Assembly (NCBI GenBank): GCA_050250665.1
Contig: JBFWOF010000057.1
Coordinates: forward strand, 1-39,052
DNA: 39,052 nucleotides
Source: JADKFD01 sp050250665
Lineage (GTDB): Bacteria; Pseudomonadota; Gammaproteobacteria; Xanthomonadales; SZUA-5
Direction of reading: 5' to 3'
In this document: one piece after another, positions 1-8,249 of the stretch
How positions within the stretch are numbered: position 1 is the first letter of the stretch
Layout of the letters: each line of letters opens with the position of its first letter
Program-made: the position numbers and the translations under genes
Notes under the pieces: generated by a model
Told to the model about the DNA's origin: nothing
Databases searched by the model: none
Seen by the model: only the letters and a program-made list of their open reading frames with translations

Positions 1-1220
1 GAATGGGTGATGGTTCCTGTGTGCGGTCCTTCGGTGACCGCGTCATCCACCGCCGAAACAACCACTGGCTTCGGAATATTCCAGTCGCCAGCCGTGAAGG
101 TGAGCGTCGTCGGCAGCGTGCTCAACTGGCTGTCGGGCGTGATGGTGATGGTCACCGGCGAACTCGGAATGGTCGTCAGGACCAGTGTGTAACTGTCGGT
201 GGCCCCGCCCTCGGTCACCTGGGTGTTGCCGCCGCTCTGGGTCAAGACCACACCGGGCTGGCCGCTGGCCAGCAAGGCATTCACAATTCGGTCTGCAGGC
301 AGCGTGCCAGTGCTGAAGCTGGCCGCTCCGGTTGTCAGCGAGAACGACAATACCGACAAGCCACCCATGGCGGGATCGCGAGCCACCACGCGCAGCTGTC
401 CACCATCGATGGTGGCGGTATCGAGAGAGACCCTGCAACAGGCTGCCAGCGGTGCGCCGATCAATGAGAGACTACCGCCCGCCTTAATCTGGACCAGTTG
501 GAGTGCAGCCACGCGAGGGCTGCCGCTGTAGCTCTGCAGCAAGCCATAGACAGATCCGGACGCTGCTGCCAGTGCAGCCAGCTCGGAACCGGCCGGCAAG
601 GTGGTGCTCGTGACCAGATTGTTGCCACTGGTGGAAAACGAAAACAGGGTACGGGTACCGGCTGCATCGGTGCGCAGACGTCCGACGACCAGCAGATTGC
701 CGTTGGAGAGCGCAACCAGCCCCGGTTCCAACACGCAGCAATCCGCCAGCCCGCTGTGAATCTCGGTTGCAGCACCCGAAGATACGTTCACGCTGACCAG
801 ACGCAGGTCGCCAGCCGGATTCGCCAGCAGCGCAATCAATCGCGACGTGGACACTTCGTAATCCAGGCCGAAGATACGATCGCTGGTGCCCAGGTTGCCA
901 ACCACTGCCCCTGTGCCGGTGGCGGTGGAGAAGCGCAACAGCTGGAGTTCATTGGTGACCGAGGCTGGATCAGGACTCAAGGCATACACCGACTGTCCGG
1001 CCAGATCGAGGGCGCCGCTGCCCAGACCCAGACGGCAACAACCAGGCAGTCCCGTCCCCACGGTGGTCAAGTTGCCATTGCCGGCATCGACGGTGACCAA
1101 CTCCAGACTGCTACTGCTGCGCACATAGGACAGGCCATAGATCTGCGCCAAGGCCTGCGGAGAAAATCCGGCGGCAAGGGCAACCAGGCCTGCGATCAAG
1201 CTCCAACGATGCCAGAACAT
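1..1220 (-). CDS. Exported Cys-Cys repeat protein with Calx-beta-like module (3' end outside window)
   Basis: An open frame of 406 codons runs without a stop from an ATG at 1220 to the window edge, so the C-terminus is missing. Residues 1-25 form a signal peptide (hydrophobic 8-19, ending AQALAQ). Residues ~30-325 form three repeats of about 100 residues. Each has a strand-like LVTVD/LVSVN/LVQIK segment, then a Cys-Cys pair at 61-62, 161-162 and 261-262 (exactly 100 apart), then an F-S-F-S-T-type strand. Residues ~335-406 resemble the Calx-beta-like modules of large bacterial surface proteins (VSAVDDAVTEGPHTGTITH ending). The start follows the upstream stop by 12 bases, with GGAG overlapping that stop, so it is probably translated with the upstream gene. 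Function is unknown; an extracellular or surface role is inferred. Confidence 0.8.
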   Translation of the reverse strand, partial: MFWHRWSLIAGLVALAAGFSPQALAQIYGLSYVRSSSSLELVTVDAGNGNLTTVGTGLPGCCRLGLGSGALDLAGQSVYALSPDPASVTNELQLLRFSTATGTGAVVGNLGTSDRIFGLDYEVSTSRLIALLANPAGDLRLVSVNVSSGAATEIHSGLADCCVLEPGLVALSNGNLLVVGRLRTDAAGTRTLFSFSTSGNNLVTSTTLPAGSELAALAAASGSVYGLLQSYSGSPRVAALQLVQIKAGGSLSLIGAPLAACCRVSLDTATIDGGQLRVVARDPAMGGLSVLSFSLTTGAASFSTGTLPADRIVNALLASGQPGVVLTQSGGNTQVTEGGATDSYTLVLTTIPSSPVTITITPDSQLSTLPTTLTFTAGDWNIPKPVVVSAVDDAVTEGPHTGTITH

Positions 1221-1232
1221 GGTCGGCACTCC

Positions 1233-2753
1233 TCAGCGCGAAGCCTGGGTGCGGACTTCCACCTTCTCCAGGGCGGCCTCCAGTCGGGCCAGACGCGCTT
1301 CCAGCTCCACAATGCGACGATCGCGCTCGGCGACTTCGGACTGCAGGGCTTTTGTAGCCGCCAGCGCCACGCCGGCGACGTCTGCCGGCGCCAGCGAGCG
1401 TTCACTCCGTCCAAAACCGAAAGCGGCATAGAAATCTTCTGCCACCGGGCCAATATGGCGGTCGTTGTCATCGGCGGTGAGGTAATGCCAGGTCCAGATC
1501 GGCAACGAGGACAGTCGTGAGAGCACCTCATCACCAGCCATGGCTGCGAAACCGCCCTTGCTGGTGCGGCTGGACAGCTGGGTCACGCTGCCCGAGACGA
1601 AGAGGTTGCCATCCTTGTCGAGCTCAAGGCGGTGATCCTCGGTATTGGGGTCTCCATCGTCGGACCGCGCGATCAGCAACCAAGGATCCGACGCCGGATC
1701 GGTGGACCGAAAGACAGTCAGCGCGGCACCCGGACTGGCCGTACCCATGCCGACATTGCCGCTGGAGGAAATTTCCACCGAACTGGTCGGCGCCCCCGGA
1801 CGGATTCGGAAGGGCAGCTTCGAGCCGTTGGTGACGTCGCGCACAAAGTACCCCACCTCGTTACCCGCCACATCCCAGGACTGGGCAGAGAAACCTGCGC
1901 TGGTACCCTGCTCAAGACGAATCGTGGGGGAATTTCCGGAGACCAGGTGCAGATCCACGACCGGTGTAGCGGTGCGGAAACCGGTGCGGCCCGCGGCATC
2001 GACAAAGAAAGAATTGCTGGGCGCGCCGGCAGTCACCTTGAACGGAGTGGTGCCGCCGGTGACGTCATCGATGGCGAGGTATGAGGCGCCGCCATTGGTC
2101 TGATCGTTGGCGACGATCCGCCAGTCGCGACTCGGGAAGCTGCCAGTACTCGAGGTATCGTCAAAGTGGATTCGGAGGTTGTTTTCCTTCAGGCGCAGGG
2201 TATCGGCGCCGAAATTCTCATTATTGATGCAGTCAAACCCGGCGCAAATGCTGCCCTGGACCACCAGATCGTCTGCAATCACCTGATCCTTGTTCCCCGC
2301 CTCGCGGGCTGGGCTGGAGGCAGACTTGCCACCGACGGAAGGTGAATCCACATCCGACTCGCTTCCCAGCATCGGCTGGAACTGCCCGCCCTGAATGAAG
2401 AACACGCCGGAGCGCAGGGGAATTTCAGCTGGCCAGTTCGCCGGAATCGAGAAATCGCCATCCTGCCGCGCGGACTGCACCTGGGCACGACTGCCACTGT
2501 CGACCGTCGGCGCGAAGCCGACCTCCCACTGATAAGTACCATCTGCGAGTTGTGTACCGTCGGACAGCTGCACCCGGATCTGTACCGGCTGTCCGGCGGC
2601 GAACTGTTGCTGGATCACTTTCCCGCTCGGGGACACCACACGCAAGGTCGCAGCTGCGGACCCTGCCGGGCGCTCGAACTGGTAACTGGGGCTGCCCTGG
2701 GCCTGGGCATATCCGCTGAGCAAAAGGGCGGCAACGAGCATGTTCAGGCGCAT
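1233..2753 (-). CDS. Exported protein with C-terminal S74/endosialidase-chaperone-like domain
   Basis: 506 residues. There is a signal peptide at 1-18 (cleavage after AQA). The middle region is rich in Gly, Ser and Asp, with short repeats of the FRI/PFRVTAGAPSNS type, as in trimeric fibre-like proteins. Residues ~390-470 (SRTSKGGF..., then a W-x-Y segment, RHIGPVAEDFYAAFG, GVALAATKALQ) match the Peptidase_S74 intramolecular chaperone fold of phage tail fibres and related bacterial surface proteins. Residues ~470-500 are a heptad-rich coiled coil. In phage proteins this domain trimerises the chain and then cuts itself off; whether it cleaves here cannot be told. A GGGGAAAATC ribosome site precedes the ATG. 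It is first in a two-gene unit with the gene ending at the left edge. Confidence 0.8.
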   Translation of the reverse strand: MRLNMLVAALLLSGYAQAQGSPSYQFERPAGSAAATLRVVSPSGKVIQQQFAAGQPVQIRVQLSDGTQLADGTYQWEVGFAPTVDSGSRAQVQSARQDGDFSIPANWPAEIPLRSGVFFIQGGQFQPMLGSESDVDSPSVGGKSASSPAREAGNKDQVIADDLVVQGSICAGFDCINNENFGADTLRLKENNLRIHFDDTSSTGSFPSRDWRIVANDQTNGGASYLAIDDVTGGTTPFKVTAGAPSNSFFVDAAGRTGFRTATPVVDLHLVSGNSPTIRLEQGTSAGFSAQSWDVAGNEVGYFVRDVTNGSKLPFRIRPGAPTSSVEISSSGNVGMGTASPGAALTVFRSTDPASDPWLLIARSDDGDPNTEDHRLELDKDGNLFVSGSVTQLSSRTSKGGFAAMAGDEVLSRLSSLPIWTWHYLTADDNDRHIGPVAEDFYAAFGFGRSERSLAPADVAGVALAATKALQSEVAERDRRIVELEARLARLEAALEKVEVRTQASR

Positions 2754-2784
2754 GATTTTCCCCGGGTTCCGAAGCTAAGATGAT

Positions 2785-2811
2785 TTGCGGCAATGAGATT
2801 ATTTGCCGCAA
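2785..2811. promoter_or_regulatory. Operator-like inverted repeat upstream of the S74-domain gene
   Basis: Two 9-base arms, TTGCGGCAA (2785-2793) and TTGCCGCAA (2803-2811), are exact reverse complements separated by 9 bases. Each arm is itself nearly palindromic, so the site also reads as two copies of ATTTGCSSCAAT at an 18-base period. It lies 32 bases upstream of the ATG at 2753, inside the expected promoter. A dimeric regulator site is inferred; no regulator gene is adjacent. Confidence 0.35.
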
Positions 2812-2933
2812 TGGTACCTCGCCAGAGCTACCACACCCAAGTGTCCGGCACGGTTCTTGATCATGCCAACATTGACCGCGCTGCTGCGGCTCCCAGCGAT
2901 GGCGGTTCGGAGTCACGTCTGAGCACGGAAACA

Positions 2934-2957
2934 CCTTGCACCCTGACCGGTGCAAGG
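2934..2957 (-). terminator. Hairpin downstream of isoamylase gene, possible terminator
   Basis: A perfect 9-base stem CCTTGCACC/GGTGCAAGG with a 6-base loop lies 86 bases after the isoamylase stop. Read on the minus strand it is followed by TGTTT rather than a full T-run, so termination is possible but weak. The rest of 2820-3042 shows nothing recognisable. Confidence 0.35.
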
Positions 2958-3042
2958 CCATTCCCGCGTGCCATCCCAGGCCCGCGCCGAACTTCCGGGG
3001 ACAGAGAGCAGCGGCCCAACATCAACCAATTTTTTGGCAAAG

Positions 3043-5376
3043 CTACTTCGCAATCAACAGCAGCAGCGAACGCCCCTGCACGCCGTACACCGTCCACTCG
3101 CCGCCGATGAAGGCTTCCGAGCCCGGCACCACCACGGCGTTCGGACCTTCGTTCCAGGTGGCGGTGTCGGTGACGCGGTACCACTGCTTGCCGGCGCCGG
3201 GCCAGGGCAAGGTGAAGTTCACCATGCCCGACCAGCCGTTGTAAGCCACATAGATGGCGCTGGCGGAATCGCCAAATTCGCTGCCATCGATGCGCCAGGC
3301 AAGAGCATGATTGTTGACGTTGTTGAAATAGGCCGCATCGGCGACGCCGCCGTCGGGTTTGAACCAGCGCAGCTGTTCCATGACGTTGCCATTGGTGTCG
3401 CTGGCCGAGTAGAAGTTCAGCGGCCGCAGCGCCGGATGGGCCTTGCGGAAGGCGATCAATCGGCTGGTGTAGGTCCGATGGTTGCTTTCATTGGCATCCA
3501 GCGACCAGTCCAGCCAGTTGGCGGCCGAATCGAGGTTGTAGACATTGTTGTTGCCGAACTGGGTGCGCAGCATCTCGTCACCGCCGGTGATCATCGGCAC
3601 GCCGGCACTGAGCATCATGAAGGCCAGACCCGTGCGTGCGGCCTTGCGCTGATCCGCGGCGATGCCCGCCTGGTCCCAACTGTGATTGCTGTCGTCGCCG
3701 CCATCGGAGGGTCCGAACGGCCAGGGCTGCAGATTCTGCTTGCTGTTGTAGGCGTAAAGATCGCGCAGCGTGAAGCCGTCATGGGCGACCATGAAATTGA
3801 CCGAATGCCAGGGCTTGCGGCCGTCGTCGCCGTACAGATCCGATGAGCCGGCAAAGCGCGAGGCCAACTCGCCCGCGGTGACGCTCTCCACACCCATCTG
3901 GTTCTGCTTCTTGCGTAGCGCGTCGCGGTACTTGCCGTTCCACTCGGCCCAGCCCGAGGGGAAGCCGCCGACCTGATAGGAATTGCCGCCGATGGCCCAG
4001 GGCTCGGCAATGTGATCGACACCGCTGCCACCACCGGCCGCGCGCGGCGGCAGTTCGTTGACGATGCGATTGAGCGCATTGCCGGCATCCATCTTGTCGA
4101 AGTTGTAGCAACCGTGCTGGCAGGTGTTGCCGAGCACCGAGGCCAGATCGTAGCGGAAGCCGTCCACGCCCAGGCTGTCACGCCAGTAGGCCAGCGAATC
4201 GATGATCAAGTTCTGGGCGATCGGGTTGCGCGTGTTGTAGTTGCCGCCGACGCCGGTGTTGTCCCAGGAGTACTTGAGATCACTGGTCAACGAGTAGTAG
4301 GTCGGGTTGTCCAGACCGCGCCAGGACTGGATGTTGTAGACGGTCAGGCCATCGCTGCCACCCCAGGCACCGCCCTCGCCGGTGTGGTTGTAGACCACAT
4401 CGATGTAGACCTTGATGCCGGCGTCATGGAAGGCCTTGACCATTGCGCGCCATTCGCGGGTCGGGCCGCCGGCGCTCTTGTCTGAGGAATAGCGCCGGTC
4501 CGGCGCGAAGTAATTCAGCGTCATGTAGCCCCAGTAGTTGTCGCCGGCGGTCGAGCCGGGATCGACATCATTGGTGTCGTTCTGGGTTTCCTGCACCGGC
4601 AGGAACTCGACCGCAGTGACCCCGAGGCTGGCGAGATAGGCTGCCTTCTGCGCAGCGCCGGCGTAAGTCCCCCGCAGGGCTACCGGCACGCTGGCATCGT
4701 TCTTGGTCAAGCCGCGCACATGGACTTCGTAGACCACGTCATCCTTCAGTGCGCGCGTTGGCTTGCTGCCGGTTGATACCGTGATCGGCGCCAGCACAAT
4801 GCCCTTGGGCGCGCAGGCGCCGCTGTCCTTGTTGCGATGGCTGGCGCCGCTGGCGTAGAGGGTGCCGTCGGTGCAGCTCGGGGTATTCGGATCCTGGCTC
4901 ATCTCCAGGGCATAGGGATCGAGCAGCAGCTTATTCGGATTGAAGCGGTTGCCGCTGTTGTCGACATCGCTGATGAATCCGGTGCCGGTGCCCTTCTTCC
5001 AGGTGCTGATGTAGGTCCAGTTCGGACCCCAGGCGCGGTAGCCGTAGTAAACGGTGCCGGTCAGGCCGTAACTGTTCCTGAGCGTGGCCACCGAAGCGGT
5101 CTTCGACCAGACCTGGGTAGCGGCATCCTTGGTCAGCACATACCTGACCACTTCCTGCGCCCCCGAGGGCGTCTTGTACAGCCAGACCTCGATGCGCGTG
5201 GCGCGCGAGGAATAGACCCGAAAACTGATGTTGGCCTGGCTGGCATCGTATCTGGCGCCGAGGTTGTGGGTGTTGATCGCGGCCGAGGCCAGCGTGGCGC
5301 CGAGCGCGCACAGCAGCAGCAGAACGGACAGGCACAAGCGCACGGCGCCAGCAGGGCGCAGCTTCAGTACAGTCAC
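3043..5376 (-). CDS. iam: Secreted isoamylase (GH13 glycogen/starch debranching enzyme)
   Basis: Hydrolyses alpha-1,6 branch points of glycogen and amylopectin outside the cytoplasm. The protein aligns along its whole length, from memory, with Pseudomonas amyloderamosa isoamylase: the mature N-terminus AINTHNLGARYDASQANI, the KDDVVYEVHVRG segment, VTAVEFLPVQETQND, and the end SLLLLIAK. From the chosen start, residues 1-32 are the signal peptide. An N-terminal CBM48-like domain follows, then the (beta/alpha)8 barrel with nucleophile Asp410 (GFRYDLAS), acid/base Glu458 (AEPWAIGG) and Asp533 (VAHDGF), and a C-terminal beta domain. The GTG at 5376 is chosen because GGGGAGGAA lies just upstream; the in-frame ATG at 5409 lacks such a site and would add 11 polar residues before the signal peptide. 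Single gene, flanked by repeat-bearing gaps. Confidence 0.92.
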   Translation of the reverse strand: MTVLKLRPAGAVRLCLSVLLLLCALGATLASAAINTHNLGARYDASQANISFRVYSSRATRIEVWLYKTPSGAQEVVRYVLTKDAATQVWSKTASVATLRNSYGLTGTVYYGYRAWGPNWTYISTWKKGTGTGFISDVDNSGNRFNPNKLLLDPYALEMSQDPNTPSCTDGTLYASGASHRNKDSGACAPKGIVLAPITVSTGSKPTRALKDDVVYEVHVRGLTKNDASVPVALRGTYAGAAQKAAYLASLGVTAVEFLPVQETQNDTNDVDPGSTAGDNYWGYMTLNYFAPDRRYSSDKSAGGPTREWRAMVKAFHDAGIKVYIDVVYNHTGEGGAWGGSDGLTVYNIQSWRGLDNPTYYSLTSDLKYSWDNTGVGGNYNTRNPIAQNLIIDSLAYWRDSLGVDGFRYDLASVLGNTCQHGCYNFDKMDAGNALNRIVNELPPRAAGGGSGVDHIAEPWAIGGNSYQVGGFPSGWAEWNGKYRDALRKKQNQMGVESVTAGELASRFAGSSDLYGDDGRKPWHSVNFMVAHDGFTLRDLYAYNSKQNLQPWPFGPSDGGDDSNHSWDQAGIAADQRKAARTGLAFMMLSAGVPMITGGDEMLRTQFGNNNVYNLDSAANWLDWSLDANESNHRTYTSRLIAFRKAHPALRPLNFYSASDTNGNVMEQLRWFKPDGGVADAAYFNNVNNHALAWRIDGSEFGDSASAIYVAYNGWSGMVNFTLPWPGAGKQWYRVTDTATWNEGPNAVVVPGSEAFIGGEWTVYGVQGRSLLLLIAK

Positions 5377-5652
5377 GTGATTCCTCCCCAGGAAACGTCC
5401 AGTTGTCACCGCGGCCCTGAAAGCCCAGCTTTCCCCAAAGCCACCGGGGCTTTAACGCCCCGACCTTGCGGTGTGGCGCAATTACACGCCACTCAGTGCC
5501 AGAAAGCTGAACCCTGGCGGAATTTGCAATCGTATTCATGGGCAAAGGCGCGAGCCTGGGCCGACGGACGGTAGCGAACACCCAAGAACAGCAGGTCATG
5601 TTGCTCGCGCGGCGATGTGACGCTTCTTGCTTCGCGGGCTACCAGGAAAAAG

Positions 5653-5800
5653 CGCTGGATGGCTTCGCTGCGCTCTTCATGAACACTTATCGCAAATTGT
5701 TGATGCGTCATTGCGAGGAGCCCTGCGACGAAGCAATCCAGAGTATCGCCGCACGCCCCTGGATTGCTTCCCCCGGAACAAGTCCGGGGTCGCAATGACG
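5653..5800. repeat. CATTGCG/CAATCCAG palindromic repeat, copy 1
   Basis: Left half at 5706 (CGTCATTGCGAGGAG... GAAGCAATCCAG) and right half ending at 5800 (CTGGATTGCTTC... TCGCAATGACG) are imperfect reverse complements. They are preceded by the family's other module, a GGATGGCTTCGCTGCGCTC stretch leading to a TCGCAAATTGTTGATG segment (5653-5705). Related copies lie at 7926, 15089, 16391 and 19990. The rest of the 5410-5960 gap holds no gene that I can support; open frames there are only translations of the repeat. Confidence 0.85.
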
Positions 5801-5960
5801 CCGGGGGTTCATGGCCATTGAGCAGCGTCAGGTCGATACCGGCGGCTCGCAATGACGCCAACTGCACACTGCAGAAACTCTCACCTGTGCGCCCCAATCG
5901 CTAACCGCCAATTGCAATCGTCTGCACCGTTGACCGCAATCTTGTAGCGCTCTCTCCCAA

Positions 5961-6896
5961 CTACCGACAGCTACGCGGTGATTCGCTGTAGACGAAAGCT
6001 TCCAGTCCGGGCTGGCCTTCTCGCGCGCGGGCGCCGAGCTGGTAGCTGGTGTCCGCTCTAACCACCAGTTCCATGGTCAACAGCTGGCCATTGCCGCCGC
6101 TGACGCGGGCGCCTTCCGGATCGGGGGGCATGCCGCGGTCAGGTTTCTTGACCTGATCTCCGGGCGTCATGGCCGATTCGCCGGTTCGGGTTCGAATCGC
6201 CTGCATCCGTGATTCCTGCAACATGCCCAGGCGTGGTCGCGTGCGCAGGGTCAAGACGTATTGCCCTGCCGGCAACGTCAATCGGCCGATCAGATCCACA
6301 GGCGCCGGCTTGCCATCCACTTCCAGGATGTCGACCTTGGCGACACCACCATAGGTCTTGGCGCCGCCGCTGACGAAGCCGCAGCCGGAGGCTTCGGCCG
6401 AGGCCGCGGCAGCCACGTTCAGCGTATAGGCCGGAATCCGGATCAGATCCGCCGCGCCGTTCAGGCTCACGGTCTGCTTGCCCCGCAGCAGCTTGACCTG
6501 TAGCTGACCGTCATCACTGGCCAGCGCCTCCTTCAGACGCGCCACCAGGCCATCGGCCTCCAGCATGGAATAGCCATTGATTTCGACAATCTGGTCGCCC
6601 ACGGCCAGACCCATGGCCTCGCCGGCACCACCGGGTGTCAGCGCCAGCACGATCAGCCCCTCGGGCGCCGTGCTGCGCACGTCCAGCACCGCGCCGAGTT
6701 CAAATCGCTGCTGCTCGGGATGGCTGATGGCGAGCGGCTCGCTGGGTGCGCCGGCGCGGACCACGGCATCGGCGATGGCATTGTCGACCGCACGGCCCAG
6801 CTCCGATTCCAGAGCAGCGCGTGCATCGGTCTGGCCGTGAGCACCGAAATGAACCAGGGCCAGCGCACAGCTGATCAGGCGTAGACGGGTTTGCAT
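5961..6896 (-). CDS. Exported PDZ-domain protein
   Basis: 311 residues with a signal peptide at 1-21 (ends AHGQ). Residues ~75-150 form a PDZ domain: GLIVLALTPGGAGEAMGL, the carboxylate-binding loop region, then GDQIVEINGYSM. No protease domain is present, so it is not a DegP/HtrA-type enzyme. The C-terminal half (~155-311) has several beta-like segments and Cys residues near 172 and 310. A GGAG site lies 6 bases before the ATG, which is 10 bases downstream of the anti-sigma-like gene, so the three genes 7855 to 5961 look like one transcript. An envelope sensing or binding role tied to the sigma factor is inferred from context only. Confidence 0.8.
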   Translation of the reverse strand: MQTRLRLISCALALVHFGAHGQTDARAALESELGRAVDNAIADAVVRAGAPSEPLAISHPEQQRFELGAVLDVRSTAPEGLIVLALTPGGAGEAMGLAVGDQIVEINGYSMLEADGLVARLKEALASDDGQLQVKLLRGKQTVSLNGAADLIRIPAYTLNVAAAASAEASGCGFVSGGAKTYGGVAKVDILEVDGKPAPVDLIGRLTLPAGQYVLTLRTRPRLGMLQESRMQAIRTRTGESAMTPGDQVKKPDRGMPPDPEGARVSGGNGQLLTMELVVRADTSYQLGARAREGQPGLEAFVYSESPRSCR

Positions 6897-6905
6897 GGGA
6901 TTCTC

Positions 6906-7322
6906 CTAGATGCGAACGGTGGTGTGACGGGGAGTTTCCGGCGGCAGCGTCTGCCCGCGCAGGATCTGCTCGCGCTGTTGCCACAGCGGCGCCAGCTCGG
7001 CGTCGGTGGCGCCATCAAGCACCCGCCGCTGCAGTTCACGATCGAGCGTTCGCAGCGCGGTGGTCTGGTAGCTGGCTTCCGGCGCCAGCGATGGCGCAGC
7101 GTTTGGAACGGGTGCCGGCGGATGCCAGAGCAGCACCGGCACCGCCGCCAGCATCAGCACCGCCGCCATGGCGTAGGGCCAGCGCGGCCGCGGTCGGCGT
7201 TGCCGTCTGAATTCGGCGGCATGGGCCGCCTGCAGCGCCAGCCACAGCGATGGCGGCGGCGCCTCTTCCGGCAGCTGCGCCAGACGTCGACGCAGTGCCT
7301 CAAGTTCGGATTCCGCACTCAT
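6906..7322 (-). CDS. Putative single-pass membrane anti-sigma factor
   Basis: 138 residues. An N-terminal cytoplasmic part (1-47) is rich in Arg, Leu and Glu. One membrane helix spans ~48-67 (WPYAMAAVLMLAAVPVLLW), followed by a Pro-rich linker and a C-terminal ~60-residue helical tail with QREQILRGQ. The start overlaps the sigma-factor stop (ATGA-type 4-base overlap at 7319-7322), which indicates translational coupling. There is no zinc-binding HxxxCxxC motif, so it is not a standard ZAS anti-sigma. The role is inferred from topology and position next to an ECF sigma gene. Confidence 0.72.
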   Translation of the reverse strand: MSAESELEALRRRLAQLPEEAPPPSLWLALQAAHAAEFRRQRRPRPRWPYAMAAVLMLAAVPVLLWHPPAPVPNAAPSLAPEASYQTTALRTLDRELQRRVLDGATDAELAPLWQQREQILRGQTLPPETPRHTTVRI

Positions 7323-7855
7323 TCGAATATCTCCGAGTTCAACTTCAACCGGGCCAGGGCCCGGGACAGCAATGATTTCGACCAGCTCTCGCTGCGCCCG
7401 TAGCGTTCGGCCAGTTCCTTGTGCGACCAGCCTTCCATCAGGGCCAGCCAGAGCACGCTGCGGGTGATCGGACTGAGCTCGGCCAGAACTGCAGCCAGAT
7501 CCAGCGCCCGGCCGTGATCAGCGCCTGCGGCCGGCAGCTCGGCCAGTTCGTCGAGGTCCACGGTGGGGCGCTCGCGCCGCAGGTGATCGATGGCCAGATT
7601 GGCGGTGATGCGTTTCAGCCAGGGCCCCAGCGCCGCGCCGTCGCGGAATCCACCGAGGCCTCTGAGTGCTCGCAGAAAAGTCTCCTGGGTCAGATCCTCG
7701 GCATGGCTGCGGCAGCCGCTCAGGCGCAGCGCCAGGGTGTACACAGCCGGGGAATGGCGCAGATACAGCGCGGCAAAGGCGCTGTGATCACCCGCCCTGG
7801 CCTGTGCCAGCCAGGCGTGTTCGGAGTCGTGGTCGTGGGCAAATGATCGGTTCAT
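7319..7855 (-). CDS. ECF-family RNA polymerase sigma factor (RpoE-like)
   Basis: 178 residues. Region 2 spans ~24-95, including the helix DLTQETFLRALRGLGGF (54-70) and the -10 recognition segment up to HLRRERP. Region 4 spans ~125-172 (LSPITRSVLWLALMEGWSHKELAERYG with the helix-turn-helix GRSESWSKSLLSRALARLK). The length and the absence of regions 1 and 3 fit group IV (ECF) sigma factors, which redirect RNA polymerase to envelope or stress genes. It is first in the operon with the overlapping anti-sigma-like gene and the PDZ gene. Its own promoter could not be fixed because the upstream 200 bases are occupied by a dispersed repeat. Confidence 0.88.
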   Translation of the reverse strand: MNRSFAHDHDSEHAWLAQARAGDHSAFAALYLRHSPAVYTLALRLSGCRSHAEDLTQETFLRALRGLGGFRDGAALGPWLKRITANLAIDHLRRERPTVDLDELAELPAAGADHGRALDLAAVLAELSPITRSVLWLALMEGWSHKELAERYGRSESWSKSLLSRALARLKLNSEIFE

Positions 7856-7925
7856 GGTCAGCTATACGGTCGCAGGGACTGTTTCGTCGCAAGACCCCAT
7901 GAGCCCATGGCGCATTCTCTGGATG

Positions 7926-8034
7926 CGTCATTGCGAGGAACGCAGTGACGAAGCAATCCAGTGCGTCTGGGGTGGTGTATCTGGATGGCTTTGCTACGCT
8001 CTCTATGAACCCATATCGCAAGTTGCTGATTTGG
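7926..8034. repeat. CATTGCG/CAATCCAG repeat, copy 2 (left half only)
   Basis: CGTCATTGCGAGGAACGCAG through GAAGCAATCCAG (7926-7961), then the alternative right module CTGGATGGCTTTGC... ATCGCAAGTTGCTGAT (7980-8034). The GTCCGGGG right half seen in other copies is missing. It fills most of the gap upstream of the sigma-factor gene. Confidence 0.8.
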
Positions 8035-8061
8035 CTTTTGTGTGAGCGCAACACCCGCTTC

Positions 8062-8167
8062 GTTCACCTGTAGGAGCGCCCTTGCGGCGCGACCAATGCC
8101 GCGGACGTGCGGTCGGCCGGTCGCGACGCGAGGTCGCTCCTACAGGCCAGCTTGTGGTTCATGGCCC
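8062..8167. repeat. GTAGGAGCG palindromic REP-like element, forward copy
   Basis: CTGTAGGAGCGCCCTTGCGG on the left and GAGGTCGCTCCTACAGG on the right form a long imperfect hairpin. The whole ~106-base stretch recurs in inverted orientation at 31923-32028 with only a handful of differences. Shorter relatives are at 21587-21695 and 22133-22157. Nothing else is seen in 8035-8190. Confidence 0.85.
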
Positions 8168-8249
8168 ACGCGCAGCAACGGAACGATACAGATGACCAGC
8201 AACGATAACGGATCAGACGGACGCCGGTCGGATCGGCGATCATCCGTCC

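Noticed and set aside
3..1520. Plus-strand open frames at 3-467 and 498-1520
   Set aside because: Antisense to the exported Cys-Cys repeat gene and the S74-domain gene; no ribosome sites or motifs.
5493..5897. A 134-codon minus-strand frame downstream of the PDZ gene region
   Set aside because: Most of it is translation of the CATTGCG repeat; similar peptides arise at every copy.
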